Below are positions 1 to 7,958 of a stretch of DNA of 64,000 nt, in pieces. Below the pieces are notes generated by a model. The model had not been told where the DNA came from and searched no databases. It saw only the letters and a program-made list of their open reading frames with translations. The stretch lies in contig DATLQW010000188.1 in the NCBI GenBank assembly GCA_035535035.1, positions 56,390 to 120,389 of the forward strand. Direction: 5' to 3'. The position numbers and the translations under genes were made by a program. Within the stretch, counting starts at the first letter, position 1. Every line of letters starts with the position of its first letter. This stretch comes from JASHVB01 sp035535035 (lineage in GTDB: Bacteria; Pseudomonadota; Alphaproteobacteria; Acetobacterales; Acetobacteraceae).

Positions 1-653
1 TTCTTGCGAATCCGCTTCACGTGGCTGTCAATCGTTCGGTCATCGACGTAGATGTTCTCGCCGTATGCCGCGTCGATGAGCTGGTCGCGGCTTTTCACCA
101 TGCCGGGGCGCGCGCCCAGCGCCTTCATCAGCAGGAATTCGGTGACCGTGAGCTGGATGTCCTCGCCCTTCCAGATGCACTGGTGCCTGGTCTCGTCCAG
201 CGTCAGGTCGCCGCGGGTCATCACCCCCCCGGGGGTTGCGCCGGAGCCTTCCGCGCGGCTGGCTTCGTTGCGGCGCAGCAGGGCGCGGATGCGCTCGATC
301 AGCAGACGCTGGGAGAACGGCTTGGTGATGTAGTCGTCGGCGCCGAGACGCAGGCCCATCAGCTCGTCCACCTCCTCGTCCTTGGAGGTCAGGAAGATCA
401 CCGGCATGGAGCTGCGCTGGCGCAGGCGCTGCAGCAGCTCCATGCCGTCCATGCGCGGCATCTTGATGTCCAGCACCGCGAGATCGGCCGGACGGGCGGT
501 GAGGCCCTGCAACGCGCTCTCCCCGTCGGTATAAGTCCGCACCTGGAAACCCTCCTGCTCGAGCGTCATCTGCACGCTGGTGAGGATGTTCCGGTCGTCG
601 TCCACCAGGGCGATCGTCTGCTTCGTGGAGTGGTCCTTCGGGGCTACGCTCAT
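1..653 (-). CDS. chvI: ChvI-type response regulator, OmpR family (C-terminus off window)
   Basis: DNA-binding response regulator, normally partnered with the membrane kinase ChvG in an envelope/acid-sensing pathway. The receiver domain has the acidic triad DDD near residues 18-20, the phosphoacceptor Asp62 in LAVLDIKMPRMDG and the conserved Lys in ITKPFSQRLL. A winged-helix effector follows, with TVTEFLLMKALG and VDDRTIDSHVKRIRK, which are close to the ChvI signature as I remember it. Start is the ATG at 653 (read leftwards). The frame is still open at position 1, so about 217 codons are visible and perhaps 15-25 are missing. The next gene is divergent and begins 75 bp away. chvG is not in view; it would be expected beyond the left edge. 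Confidence 0.9.
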   Translation of the reverse strand, partial: MSVAPKDHSTKQTIALVDDDRNILTSVQMTLEQEGFQVRTYTDGESALQGLTARPADLAVLDIKMPRMDGMELLQRLRQRSSMPVIFLTSKDEEVDELMGLRLGADDYITKPFSQRLLIERIRALLRRNEASRAEGSGATPGGVMTRGDLTLDETRHQCIWKGEDIQLTVTEFLLMKALGARPGMVKSRDQLIDAAYGENIYVDDRTIDSHVKRIRK

Positions 654-728
654 GCCGCGGTTCCGATCTGCTGGGATGGCCTCTTGCCACGCGATTGTGG
701 CGCATTGCGGACGGGAGGTGAACGAAAG

Positions 729-1550
729 ATGGCGATTTTCCCCGGCGGCGGCGAGTCCTCCGGCCGCTTCCGCAGCGCCGCCGCGCACTATCTGGCCGGG
801 CGGCCGGAGTATGCCGGCCTGCTGATCCGGCGCGTGGCGTCGCTGGTCGGCCTGCGGCGGGACCATGCGGTGCTGGACCTGGGCTGCGGTCCGGGTGTGC
901 TGGCGCGCGCCTTCGCGCCGCTGGCGGGAGAGGTGGCGGCGATGGACCCCGAACCGGAGATGCTGCGCGTAGCGGCGGAGTTTTGCGCCGGCATTGGCAA
1001 TATCCGGTTGGTGGCGGGCGGCTCCGGCGACCTGGCGCCGTCGCTCGGGCGCTTCCGCCTGGTGGCAATGGGGCGCTCGTTCCATTGGATGGATCGCGCG
1101 GCGACGCTGCGCCGGCTGGATGCGCTGGTCGAGCCGGGCGGCGCCGTCGCGCTGTTCCATACCGGGCACGCCGCGGTGCCGGTCAATGCCTGGGCGGACC
1201 AATTCCGGGAGCTGCGCCGGCGCCATGGTGGCGATGCCGGCGACCGGGTGGGACCGAACGGCGCGTCCGGCGTGGGGTGGGTGCGCCACGAGGCTTTCCT
1301 GCTGGCCTCGGCGTTCCGCTGCGTCGAGGCGCACTCGGTGTTCGCGCAGGGGGAGGTGGACGCGGGGCGGCTGGTCGATCGCGCGTTTTCCATGTCGGGG
1401 ACCACGCCGGCGCGGCTAGGCGACCGCGCCGCGGACCTGGAGCGCGACATCGCGGTGCTGGTCCGCGACATGGCGCCGGACGGACGGCTGACTGAGGTGA
1501 TCGAGTCGAGCGCCCTGGTGGCCCGCCGCCCGGGCGAGGCGGTCGAGTGA
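729..1550 (+). CDS. Class I SAM-dependent methyltransferase
   Basis: A 273-residue Methyltransferase_11-like protein. The SAM-binding glycine loop is VLDLGCGPG near residues 48-56, with an acidic end of strand 2 (MDPEPEML). The substrate is unknown. The reading frame extends far upstream, but that part is antisense to chvI; the ATG at 729, after a GGAGGTGAACGAAAG ribosome-binding site, gives the family's usual N-terminus (GRFRSAAAHYLAGRPEYA). The stop overlaps the start of the next gene (TGATG), so the two are probably co-transcribed and translationally coupled. Cytosolic; no membrane segment seen. Confidence 0.85.
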   Translation: MAIFPGGGESSGRFRSAAAHYLAGRPEYAGLLIRRVASLVGLRRDHAVLDLGCGPGVLARAFAPLAGEVAAMDPEPEMLRVAAEFCAGIGNIRLVAGGSGDLAPSLGRFRLVAMGRSFHWMDRAATLRRLDALVEPGGAVALFHTGHAAVPVNAWADQFRELRRRHGGDAGDRVGPNGASGVGWVRHEAFLLASAFRCVEAHSVFAQGEVDAGRLVDRAFSMSGTTPARLGDRAADLERDIAVLVRDMAPDGRLTEVIESSALVARRPGEAVE

Positions 1551-2326
1551 TGTCCGACGGCACGCTGGCGGACACGCCCGGCGAGCCGCCGCCCGGCCCG
1601 CCCGCGGAGGCACTGGCCGACCGGCCCGCCGAGGCGCTGCCGGAGACGCCCTCCTGGGCCGCCCGCAAGCTGCTCCGCGCGGTGCGCGTGGGGACGCTGG
1701 CAAGCTCGATGCAGGGCCAGCCCTTCGCGTCGCTGGTGACGCCGGCCACCGCACCGGACTTGTCCGCCCTGCTGCTGCTGTCCGATCTGTCGGAGCACAC
1801 GCGGCACCTGCGCGACGATCCGCGCTGCTCCTTGCTGGTGTGCGGGGTGGCGACGGGCGCCAATGCGCAGACGGCGCCTCGGGTAACGGTGACCGGGCTG
1901 GCCGAGACGGTGGTGGATGCGGCGCTGAAGGCGCGGTATCTGGCAGTGCATCCCTACGCCGCGCTGTATGCCGGGTTCGGCGATTTCGCGCTGTGGCGCA
2001 TTCGGCCGGTGAACGGGCTGTATGTCGGCGGGTTCGCCCGGGCGGCGCGGCTGCGCGCGGTGGACCTGGCGCCCGAACCGTCGGCGGTAGCGGCGATCGC
2101 GGCGGCGGAGGCGGATATCGTCGCGCATTGCAACGCCGATCATCCGGACGCGATGGCGGCCATCGCACGGGCGCCGGGGGCGTGGCGGATGGTCGGGGTG
2201 GATGTCGATGGCTGCGACCTGGCGTGCGGCGAGCGTGTGGTGCGGGTGGCGTGGTCGGCGCCGACGGGCGATACGGAGGACGTGCGGCGCGAGCTGATCC
2301 GGCTGGCGCGGGAGGCGCGGGGGTGA
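1550..2326 (+). CDS. HugZ-like pyridoxamine-5'-phosphate-oxidase-fold protein with DUF2470 domain
   Basis: A 258-residue protein with an N-terminal split-barrel flavin/heme-binding fold (residues about 30-165: LRAVRVGTLAS, PFASLVTPA, LSDLSEHTRHL) and a C-terminal DUF2470-like domain with the hallmark HCNADHPDAM. This combination is typical of HugZ-family proteins, some of which are heme oxygenases and some flavin-reductase-like; which activity applies here cannot be told. Start chosen as the ATG at 1550, overlapping the upstream methyltransferase stop (TGATG); a GTG lies one codon earlier. No heme transport genes are nearby, so the role stays open. Confidence 0.8.
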   Translation: MSDGTLADTPGEPPPGPPAEALADRPAEALPETPSWAARKLLRAVRVGTLASSMQGQPFASLVTPATAPDLSALLLLSDLSEHTRHLRDDPRCSLLVCGVATGANAQTAPRVTVTGLAETVVDAALKARYLAVHPYAALYAGFGDFALWRIRPVNGLYVGGFARAARLRAVDLAPEPSAVAAIAAAEADIVAHCNADHPDAMAAIARAPGAWRMVGVDVDGCDLACGERVVRVAWSAPTGDTEDVRRELIRLAREARG

Positions 2327-2463
2327 GGTGGGGCCGGCGGGTCGGCTCGAGTGCCTGCGACGGGTGGGCAGCAGAGGTTCATGCCCAACGCGCCAACGCT
2401 CGGGCGGCGCCAGAAGCCGGCTCGCCCGCCAAGGAATGCCCGACTTGAACGAATGGAGTTGAC

Positions 2464-3566
2464 ATGGTCGGATTCTTCGAGGAATTGTTGATGAATGGCG
2501 AAGCAGCAATCGAACGCTGTATTGAAGAACGGCAAGCGGAGACTTTGCATTTCGATTGCAAGCTGAAGGCGGTACCAACGACGCCGAAGCCTGATCGTAA
2601 TGCCTGATCGTAATGATAGGAAGGGGTTGGGAAAGGCGCTAAGCACCTTCGCGAATTCTGACGGCGGACTCCTCCTTTGGGGGGGTTGACGCGCGCGATA
2701 ATGATGGCGTTGACTGCCTGGTGGAAACGAAACCCATTGCGCAGATTACTGCCTTCAGAAATAGCATTAAGCATGCAGTTCATGAGTTAATTAGCCCACC
2801 GATTCCGGGCCTGGAATTTCTTGAGGTTTCCAGCTCGCGGGCTGAGGGCGCGGGTTGTCTCGCAATTCTGGTTCCTTGCTCGGAACGGAGACCTCATATG
2901 AGCAGGAATAATAGCGAGTCCGGCTTCTATTTCCGTGGCGGCCATCAATCAGTCTTGATGGAGGTGTTTCAGGTTCTGGATCAGATGCTTCGACGGGCAG
3001 TGCCGAGGTTAGAATTCGAGTGGAACATGCGCGTCGGTGAAGTCTCGCGTGCAAATATAAAACGTGGTATCGTGCCGGCTTCGGTTGAGTCGATCTTAAG
3101 AAATAAGTAGATGGTGTCGGCACGATTTCCGTATCTGATCGTGCGGATCGATCGTGGACGCTATAAGAACATGGCGGTTCCGTATCAAGACTTCGCGAGC
3201 GACGGCCTTCCCATCGAACGGCTTGGACCAATCGAGAAGCGCAGGATTGTTGTTGATTCCCGTTCTGTTTCGCAGGACGGGGAGTTTCCTGGCAGAGCAG
3301 ATTGCTGCATCCACCCTGGAACGGCGCTGCGAGTTGCGGCAGCCCAGCTTGATGCGCCGGCCAGCTCGCGATTAGTAAATATGAACATGCCGCGCTCTCC
3401 AATACTGCTGGACTCTCGTTACGGTGAGCTTCGGACCGTGATCATGGAGGTTTCCTATGGCTGTCTGGATGCGCCATGCGAGAAAATTGCGCTAGAGTTG
3501 AAGGCGGACCAGATGCATACGAAATTATTCTCGAACGGGCATGCTGGCGCGATTACCATCTCGTGA
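2464..3566 (+). pseudogene. Disrupted AlbA_2 (Schlafen-like) DNA-binding domain gene
   Basis: Reading across three frames gives one continuous AlbA_2-type protein: FFEELLMNGEAAIERCIEER, then GKALSTFANSDGGLLLWG, then ETKPIAQITAFRNSI and ILVPCSE, then the family's tail SARFPYLIV and CIHPGTALRVA. Three lesions break it. First, a 13-bp tandem duplication at 2589-2614 shifts frame and brings in TGA. Second, a run of seven Gs at 2679-2685 needs one G removed to restore frame. Third, an in-frame TAG at 3108-3110 splits the C-terminal half. Such proteins usually act as transcription regulators or in defence/mobile DNA contexts. The stretch is clearly less GC-rich than its neighbours, consistent with horizontal origin and decay. 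Confidence 0.75.
2589..2614 (+). repeat. 13-bp tandem duplication causing a frameshift
   Basis: The 13-mer GCCTGATCGTAAT occurs twice in direct succession (2589-2601 and 2602-2614). Removing one copy restores an open frame through the AlbA_2-like domain up to the G-run at 2679. It is read as the primary disabling mutation of the surrounding pseudogene. Confidence 0.9.
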
Positions 3567-3736
3567 ACCTCAATAGGGTGAAGGACCGCTCTCGATCGGA
3601 AGCGACCGTGCAAATTGCGACAACACCGCCGGTCGTCTCGACCATCAACCAGAAGTGTGCGCGTGCCCATGGCACGCGGGAACTCCTCCGGTCGCGCGAC
3701 GATGAAGGCAGCATCGGAGACGATCCCCTGCCGCAG

Positions 3737-4285
3737 CTAATGCGTGGCGAAGTTCGGTTTGGCGATGACCAGCGTCGTGTCGCTGAACGGGAACCGCCCA
3801 ACGTCGGGCCGTTGCAGCCGGACGGACGGCCCTCGGATGAAGTCATCCAGATCCGCCGTGACCAGGATGTCCGCACGTCCCGCCAGCACGTAGCGGTCGT
3901 CCTGCACCTCGTGGAACAGTTTGGCCGTTTCCGAGGACCGCTGCGGTGCCTCGACCGATTCCCTGAGCCGCTGCGCGGTCTCGAACGGCATGGAACCGGC
4001 GCCGACCGGTAGATATGGCCGGTCCGGCATCGGCCCGGCTAGCGCATAGTCCGCCAGGAGCCAGGCCTTTTCTTCCGCCTCCGTTCGCGCATAGCCCAGC
4101 GGTCGCGCGAGCATGGTCGCGCAGGCCTCGATCATCGGCCGCGAAATCACGAGTGGCACCGGCCCCGCGGGACAGGTTCCGCCCCTCACCGCATCGACGT
4201 TCATCGTCGCCGCACCGGCACGCAGGCGGCAACGAATTGACTCGTCAGGCGGCCGGCCGCACGACATGGTACTCGGTTCCCGCAC
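3737..4285 (-). pseudogene. PIN-domain-like protein, truncated and interrupted
   Basis: The reading frame holds a PIN-like core: VISRPMIEACATMLARP, then FHEVQDDRYVLAGRADILVTADLDDF, which resembles the middle acidic motif of PIN toxins. Two defects are visible. The N-terminal strand with the first catalytic Asp (usually LDTN or LDAN) is absent from all three frames upstream. The frame ends at a TAG (3737-3739) that sits where homologues would be expected to continue with Trp: the codons after it read LRQGIVSDAAFI in the same frame, so a single TGG to TAG change is likely. No antitoxin gene is visible. First Met of a shorter form would be at 4204. An intact but divergent small protein cannot be ruled out. 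Confidence 0.45.
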
Positions 4286-4291
4286 GCGTAC

Positions 4292-4315
4292 GTCAGCCTT
4301 TCGGGTGCCTGGTAT
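4292..4315 (-). repeat. 24-bp intergenic repeat, copy A
   Basis: Read on the minus strand, this begins ATACCAGGCACCCGAAAGG and starts at the last base of the ftsK stop codon. It matches positions 17690-17713 (plus strand) at 23 of 24 bases, with weaker similarity continuing for about 35 bp. It marks the edge of the decayed accessory patch. Confidence 0.7.
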
Positions 4316-6735
4316 TACTCCTCGTCGTCCATCGTCCGCCGCACCAGCACCTCGCGCTTCCCCACGTGGTTGGCCGCACCGACGATCCCCGCCTTCTCCA
4401 TTTGCTCTATCAGCTTGGCGGCCCGGTTGTAGCCGATGTTGAGGTGCCGCTGGATGAACGACGTGCTTGCCTTCCCCTCCCTGGCCACCACGGAAACCGC
4501 CTGGTCGTACAGCCCCTTCTCCCCGTCCCCTGCACCGCCGAACCCACCGCCCGACAGGGTGTCGCCCCGATCGTCGCCCTCCGCCGGTTCGGTCACGTCA
4601 TCGACATAGGCCGGCTCCCCCTGCTCCCGCAGGAACGCCACCACTTGCTCGACCTCCTCGTCTGACACGAACGGGCCATGCACGCGCGTGATCCGCCCGC
4701 CCCCCTGCATGAACAGCATGTCTCCCATCCCCAGAAGCTGCTCCGCGCCCTGTTCCCCCAGGATGGTCCGGCTGTCGAACTTGCTGATCACCTGGAAGCT
4801 GATGCGCGTCGGAAAATTGGCCTTGATCGTGCCGGTGATCACGTCCACGGAAGGCCGCTGTGTCGCCATGATCACGTGGATGCCGGCCGCACGCGCCATC
4901 TGCGCCAGGCGCTGCACCGCCTGCTCGATCTCCTTCCCGGCCACCATCATCAGGTCGGCCATCTCATCGACCACTACCACCACCAGCGGCAACGGCTCCA
5001 GCGCGAGCGGCACTTCCTCGAAGGTGGGCCGGCTGGTGTCGGGATCGAAGCCGGTCTGCACGCGGCGGGTCACCACCTCGCCCTTCGCCCGAGCCTGCAC
5101 CACGCGGTCGTTGTAGCCCGTCAGGTTGCGCACGCCGAGCTGGCTCATGGCGCGATACCGCCGCTCCATCTCCCGCACCGCCCATTTCAGCGCGGTGACC
5201 GCCTTGGCCGGCTCCGTCACCACCGGAGCCATCAAATGCGGGATGCCCTCATAGGTGGACAGTTCCAGCATTTTCGGGTCGATCAGGATCAGCCGGCACT
5301 GGTCGGGCGACAGCCGGTACAGCAGCGACAGGATCATCGCGTTTACCCCCACCGACTTGCCCGAGCCGGTGGTGCCCGCGATCATCAGATGCGGCATGCG
5401 CGACAGGTCGGCGACCACGGCGGTGCCGCCGATGTCCTTGCCCAGTGCCAGCGCGAGCCGGCCGGGATGCTTCTGCACCTCGTCCGAGGCCAATATCTCG
5501 CTAAGATAGACCGTTTCCCGCCTGGCGTTCGGCACTTCGATGCCGATGACATTGCGCCCCGGAACGGTGGCGATGCGCACCGCGGTCACCGACAGGCTGC
5601 GCGCCACGTCGTCGGCCAGCCCGATCACCCTGGCGCTGCGAATCCCGGGAGCCGGCTCGAGCTCGTACAGGGTCACCACCGGCCCTGGACGGATCTCCAC
5701 GATGCTGCCCTGCACGCCGTAATCCGACAGCACGGTCTCCAGCAGCCGCGCGTTGGCCTGCAGCGCCTCCTCCGACGGGCCGGTGGCGGCGCGGGCCGGC
5801 GCGGCTTTGAGCAGGGAGAGCGGGGGGAAACGCCAGCTTGCGTCGGGCAGCGGAAGGGGCTCCTGGACCGCCGGGCGCGGGGGCGGGACGGGCTTGCGGA
5901 CGGTGCGGACCGATAGCGGCAGCGGGGCCGAGTCGGGGGCAGGCGGCCGGCCGGAACCCGGCGTGACCGGCGTGCGACTGACGATCGTGCCGGGGGCGGG
6001 CGGTGCGTCCATGCCTGGTTCGCGACGCACGAATTGCGTCAGCCAGCCCGAGGCGCTGCCGACGCCGTGGGCACCCCACATCAGCACCCCGGCGGCGCCG
6101 CGCCCGCCGGCATAGGAAAACCGGGCGGAGCGGCGGGCGAACCGTCCGGCAGCGCGCCACTCGCCGTTCGATAGGCCGAGCGACAGCAGGGTGAGCAAAA
6201 GCGCCAGGACGGCGCCTCCGGTCCACACCGCGACCGCGCCGAATGGCCCGAGCACGCCTCGTCCGACGGCGAGCGCGGAGCCGGCCAGCAACGAGCCGAT
6301 GGCGCCGCCGGGGCCGGCGATCGTGGGCCAGGCGAGCGCGTGCGGAATGGAGGCCGCGAGAATGGCAGCCAAGACCGGCATGGCGGCCAGCAATGCCGCC
6401 AGCCGTCCCGCCAGGCTGCCAACCCCCCGATGCGAGCCGATCCGCCACGCCCAGGCGAGCAAGGCCACACCCGGCAGCAGCCCCACCACGCCAAATCCCT
6501 GCAGCAGGATGTCCGACAGGCTGGCCCCCAGCGAGCCGGCCAGGTTGCTGACGGGCCGATCGGTGGCGGTGTTGAACGAGGGGTCGCGCGGATCGTAGCT
6601 GGCCAGTGCGACCAGCAGTGCCAGGCCCAGCACGCCAAGCGCGAGCGCCGCCAGCTCCGCGGTGCGGCGGCCCATCAGCGCGCGTAGCGCGGGGGAGGCG
6701 ATGCGGCGGGACTCGACGGAACTACGGGCTGCCAT
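4315..6735 (-). CDS. ftsK: DNA translocase FtsK
   Basis: Septum-anchored DNA pump that clears chromosomes from the division site and activates XerCD recombination at dif. The 806-residue product has four or so N-terminal membrane helices (residues about 25-195), a proline-rich linker, then the motor domain with Walker A GTTGSGKSVGVN (about residue 453) and Walker B VVVVVDEMADLMMV (about residue 587). It ends with a winged-helix gamma domain (VVAREGKASTSFIQRHLNIGYNRAAKLIEQ, described here in pieces) that reads KOPS sites. The frame runs 37 codons further upstream, but the ATG at 6735 has a GGAGG 11 bases before it and fits the family. Stands alone; transcription is opposite to the next gene. 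Confidence 0.95.
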   Translation of the reverse strand: MAARSSVESRRIASPALRALMGRRTAELAALALGVLGLALLVALASYDPRDPSFNTATDRPVSNLAGSLGASLSDILLQGFGVVGLLPGVALLAWAWRIGSHRGVGSLAGRLAALLAAMPVLAAILAASIPHALAWPTIAGPGGAIGSLLAGSALAVGRGVLGPFGAVAVWTGGAVLALLLTLLSLGLSNGEWRAAGRFARRSARFSYAGGRGAAGVLMWGAHGVGSASGWLTQFVRREPGMDAPPAPGTIVSRTPVTPGSGRPPAPDSAPLPLSVRTVRKPVPPPRPAVQEPLPLPDASWRFPPLSLLKAAPARAATGPSEEALQANARLLETVLSDYGVQGSIVEIRPGPVVTLYELEPAPGIRSARVIGLADDVARSLSVTAVRIATVPGRNVIGIEVPNARRETVYLSEILASDEVQKHPGRLALALGKDIGGTAVVADLSRMPHLMIAGTTGSGKSVGVNAMILSLLYRLSPDQCRLILIDPKMLELSTYEGIPHLMAPVVTEPAKAVTALKWAVREMERRYRAMSQLGVRNLTGYNDRVVQARAKGEVVTRRVQTGFDPDTSRPTFEEVPLALEPLPLVVVVVDEMADLMMVAGKEIEQAVQRLAQMARAAGIHVIMATQRPSVDVITGTIKANFPTRISFQVISKFDSRTILGEQGAEQLLGMGDMLFMQGGGRITRVHGPFVSDEEVEQVVAFLREQGEPAYVDDVTEPAEGDDRGDTLSGGGFGGAGDGEKGLYDQAVSVVAREGKASTSFIQRHLNIGYNRAAKLIEQMEKAGIVGAANHVGKREVLVRRTMDDEE

Positions 6736-7286
6736 GCGATTCGAAACCTCCGACGCTGGCACAACCATAGCCCGGAAGCCACTGACCAACAAAGGGCTTC
6801 CGTCAGGGCGGCGGTCCAGTGAGGCACCCGCGCGGCTGGCGCTCACATTGCGAGCCGACCACCGGCCGGCGGCGGCCGACCCGCCCTGAATGAAACTGCG
6901 CAGGGTGCGGGAAGCAGAAGGCAGGAGGCAGGAGGCGGGAGGCAGGAGACTCCCCCTCCCTCAAGGGGTTTGTTGCTTGCCAGGGGGTCTTGCTCTGCAC
7001 TGCTTGCGCCGGCCGCCGGGCGTTCGCACGGCCGGCGTGGCGGCGGCGAAAGTTCGTACTGCCTGCCGGCGCGGAGTGGTACGCGGGAAGCGGACCTTTC
7101 CGGGCGAAACAGCGGGCAAATGCGGTGCGCGGCCGTTTCGCCTGGTGCCCTGCGTCGATGATTCTGCTGGCTGCCCGCTGGATAGATGCCGCCGTCAGCG
7201 CCCGCGCAAGATCGACTCCGGCGCTCGGTTGGGTCGGGGGGGGGGATGCCGTTTGGTCCTCGGGGTTCAGCGTTTCTTAAGATCGA
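6736..7286. other. Gene-free stretch upstream of ftsK
   Basis: About 550 bp with open frames on both strands but no recognisable protein. It must hold the ftsK promoter. A short purine-rich run of imperfect GGAGGCA units lies at about 6919-6955. Nothing else stood out. Confidence 0.5.
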
Positions 7287-7330
7287 GCATTTAACACGGA
7301 GGACACGGAGAACCACGGAGCAGCACGGAG
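7287..7330 (+). repeat. Left 44-bp inverted repeat flanking GxxExxY gene
   Basis: Begins GCATTTAACACGGAGGACAC and contains four CACGGAG-like units. Its reverse complement matches 7719-7762 at 40 of 44 positions. It ends exactly at the base before the GTG start codon of the enclosed gene. Confidence 0.9.
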
Positions 7331-7714
7331 GTGCCACTAAATGTTGCTTGCGCGCGAATTGACCGACGAGTCATCGGGCTGGCCATCGAAGTGCACCGGC
7401 TGACCGGACCGGGCATGCTGGAATCCGTTTATCAAGGCTGCCTCTGCCATGAGCTGGAGCAAGCGGGAATTGCCTTCAAACGGCAAGCCGGAATTCCGGT
7501 GACCTACAAAGGCGTCCAGTTCGACGAAGGGTTCCGCGCCGACATTCTTGTGGATCGGCAACTGATCATTGAAATCAAAACTGTTGCGAATATCCTGCCG
7601 GCGCATGACGCTCAGGTCCTGACCTACCTTCGCATGAGCGGCCTGCGCCTCGGCCTGCTGTTCAATTTCCATGCCCGGCTGTTGAAGGACGGCCTGCGGC
7701 GATTTGTCGTCTAA
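7331..7714 (+). CDS. GxxExxY family protein (PD-(D/E)XK-like nuclease fold)
   Basis: A 127-residue protein with the defining motif GMLESVY near residue 31-37 and a nuclease-like strand pair RADILVDRQLIIEIKTV, where D and E-x-K match a PD-(D/E)XK catalytic core. The biological role of this family is not established. The start used is GTG 7331; the only upstream in-frame stop is at 7292-7294, inside the left repeat, and no good ribosome-binding site is seen, so the start is uncertain (homologues commonly begin a few residues before the helix RVIGLAIEVHRLTG). The gene sits exactly between two 44-bp inverted repeats. Confidence 0.8.
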   Translation: MPLNVACARIDRRVIGLAIEVHRLTGPGMLESVYQGCLCHELEQAGIAFKRQAGIPVTYKGVQFDEGFRADILVDRQLIIEIKTVANILPAHDAQVLTYLRMSGLRLGLLFNFHARLLKDGLRRFVV

Positions 7715-7718
7715 GATG

Positions 7719-7762
7719 CTCCGTGCCGCTCCGTGGTTCTTCGTGGTCTCCGTGTTAAATGC
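7719..7762 (-). repeat. Right 44-bp inverted repeat flanking GxxExxY gene
   Basis: Reverse complement of 7287-7330 with four mismatches. It begins 4 bp after the stop codon of the GxxExxY gene, so the repeats enclose essentially only that gene. Confidence 0.9.
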
Positions 7763-7958
7763 TTGCGACAGAACGGCCCGCACGGACCGCATGGCGTTAT
7801 CCGACATGACCGCTCCACGCCAGCAAGACCGGATCGTGAGCGCCGCCGTTTGTCGCCGCAAACCGTCCGTGCGGAGCGATCTCCGCAATACCAGCGACAC
7901 AGGGCAGTAGTGTCGCGGTGGGGCCGGACCGGGTGCTTGGAATAAGTGTGGCGGACGA

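Noticed and set aside
3476..4012. Plus-strand frame through the PIN-like region
   Set aside because: No recognisable domain, and it lies opposite the better-supported minus-strand pseudogene.
6843..7337. Overlapping open frames in the ftsK upstream region
   Set aside because: All are Pro/Arg/Gly-rich with no motif and no ribosome-binding site; treated as non-coding.
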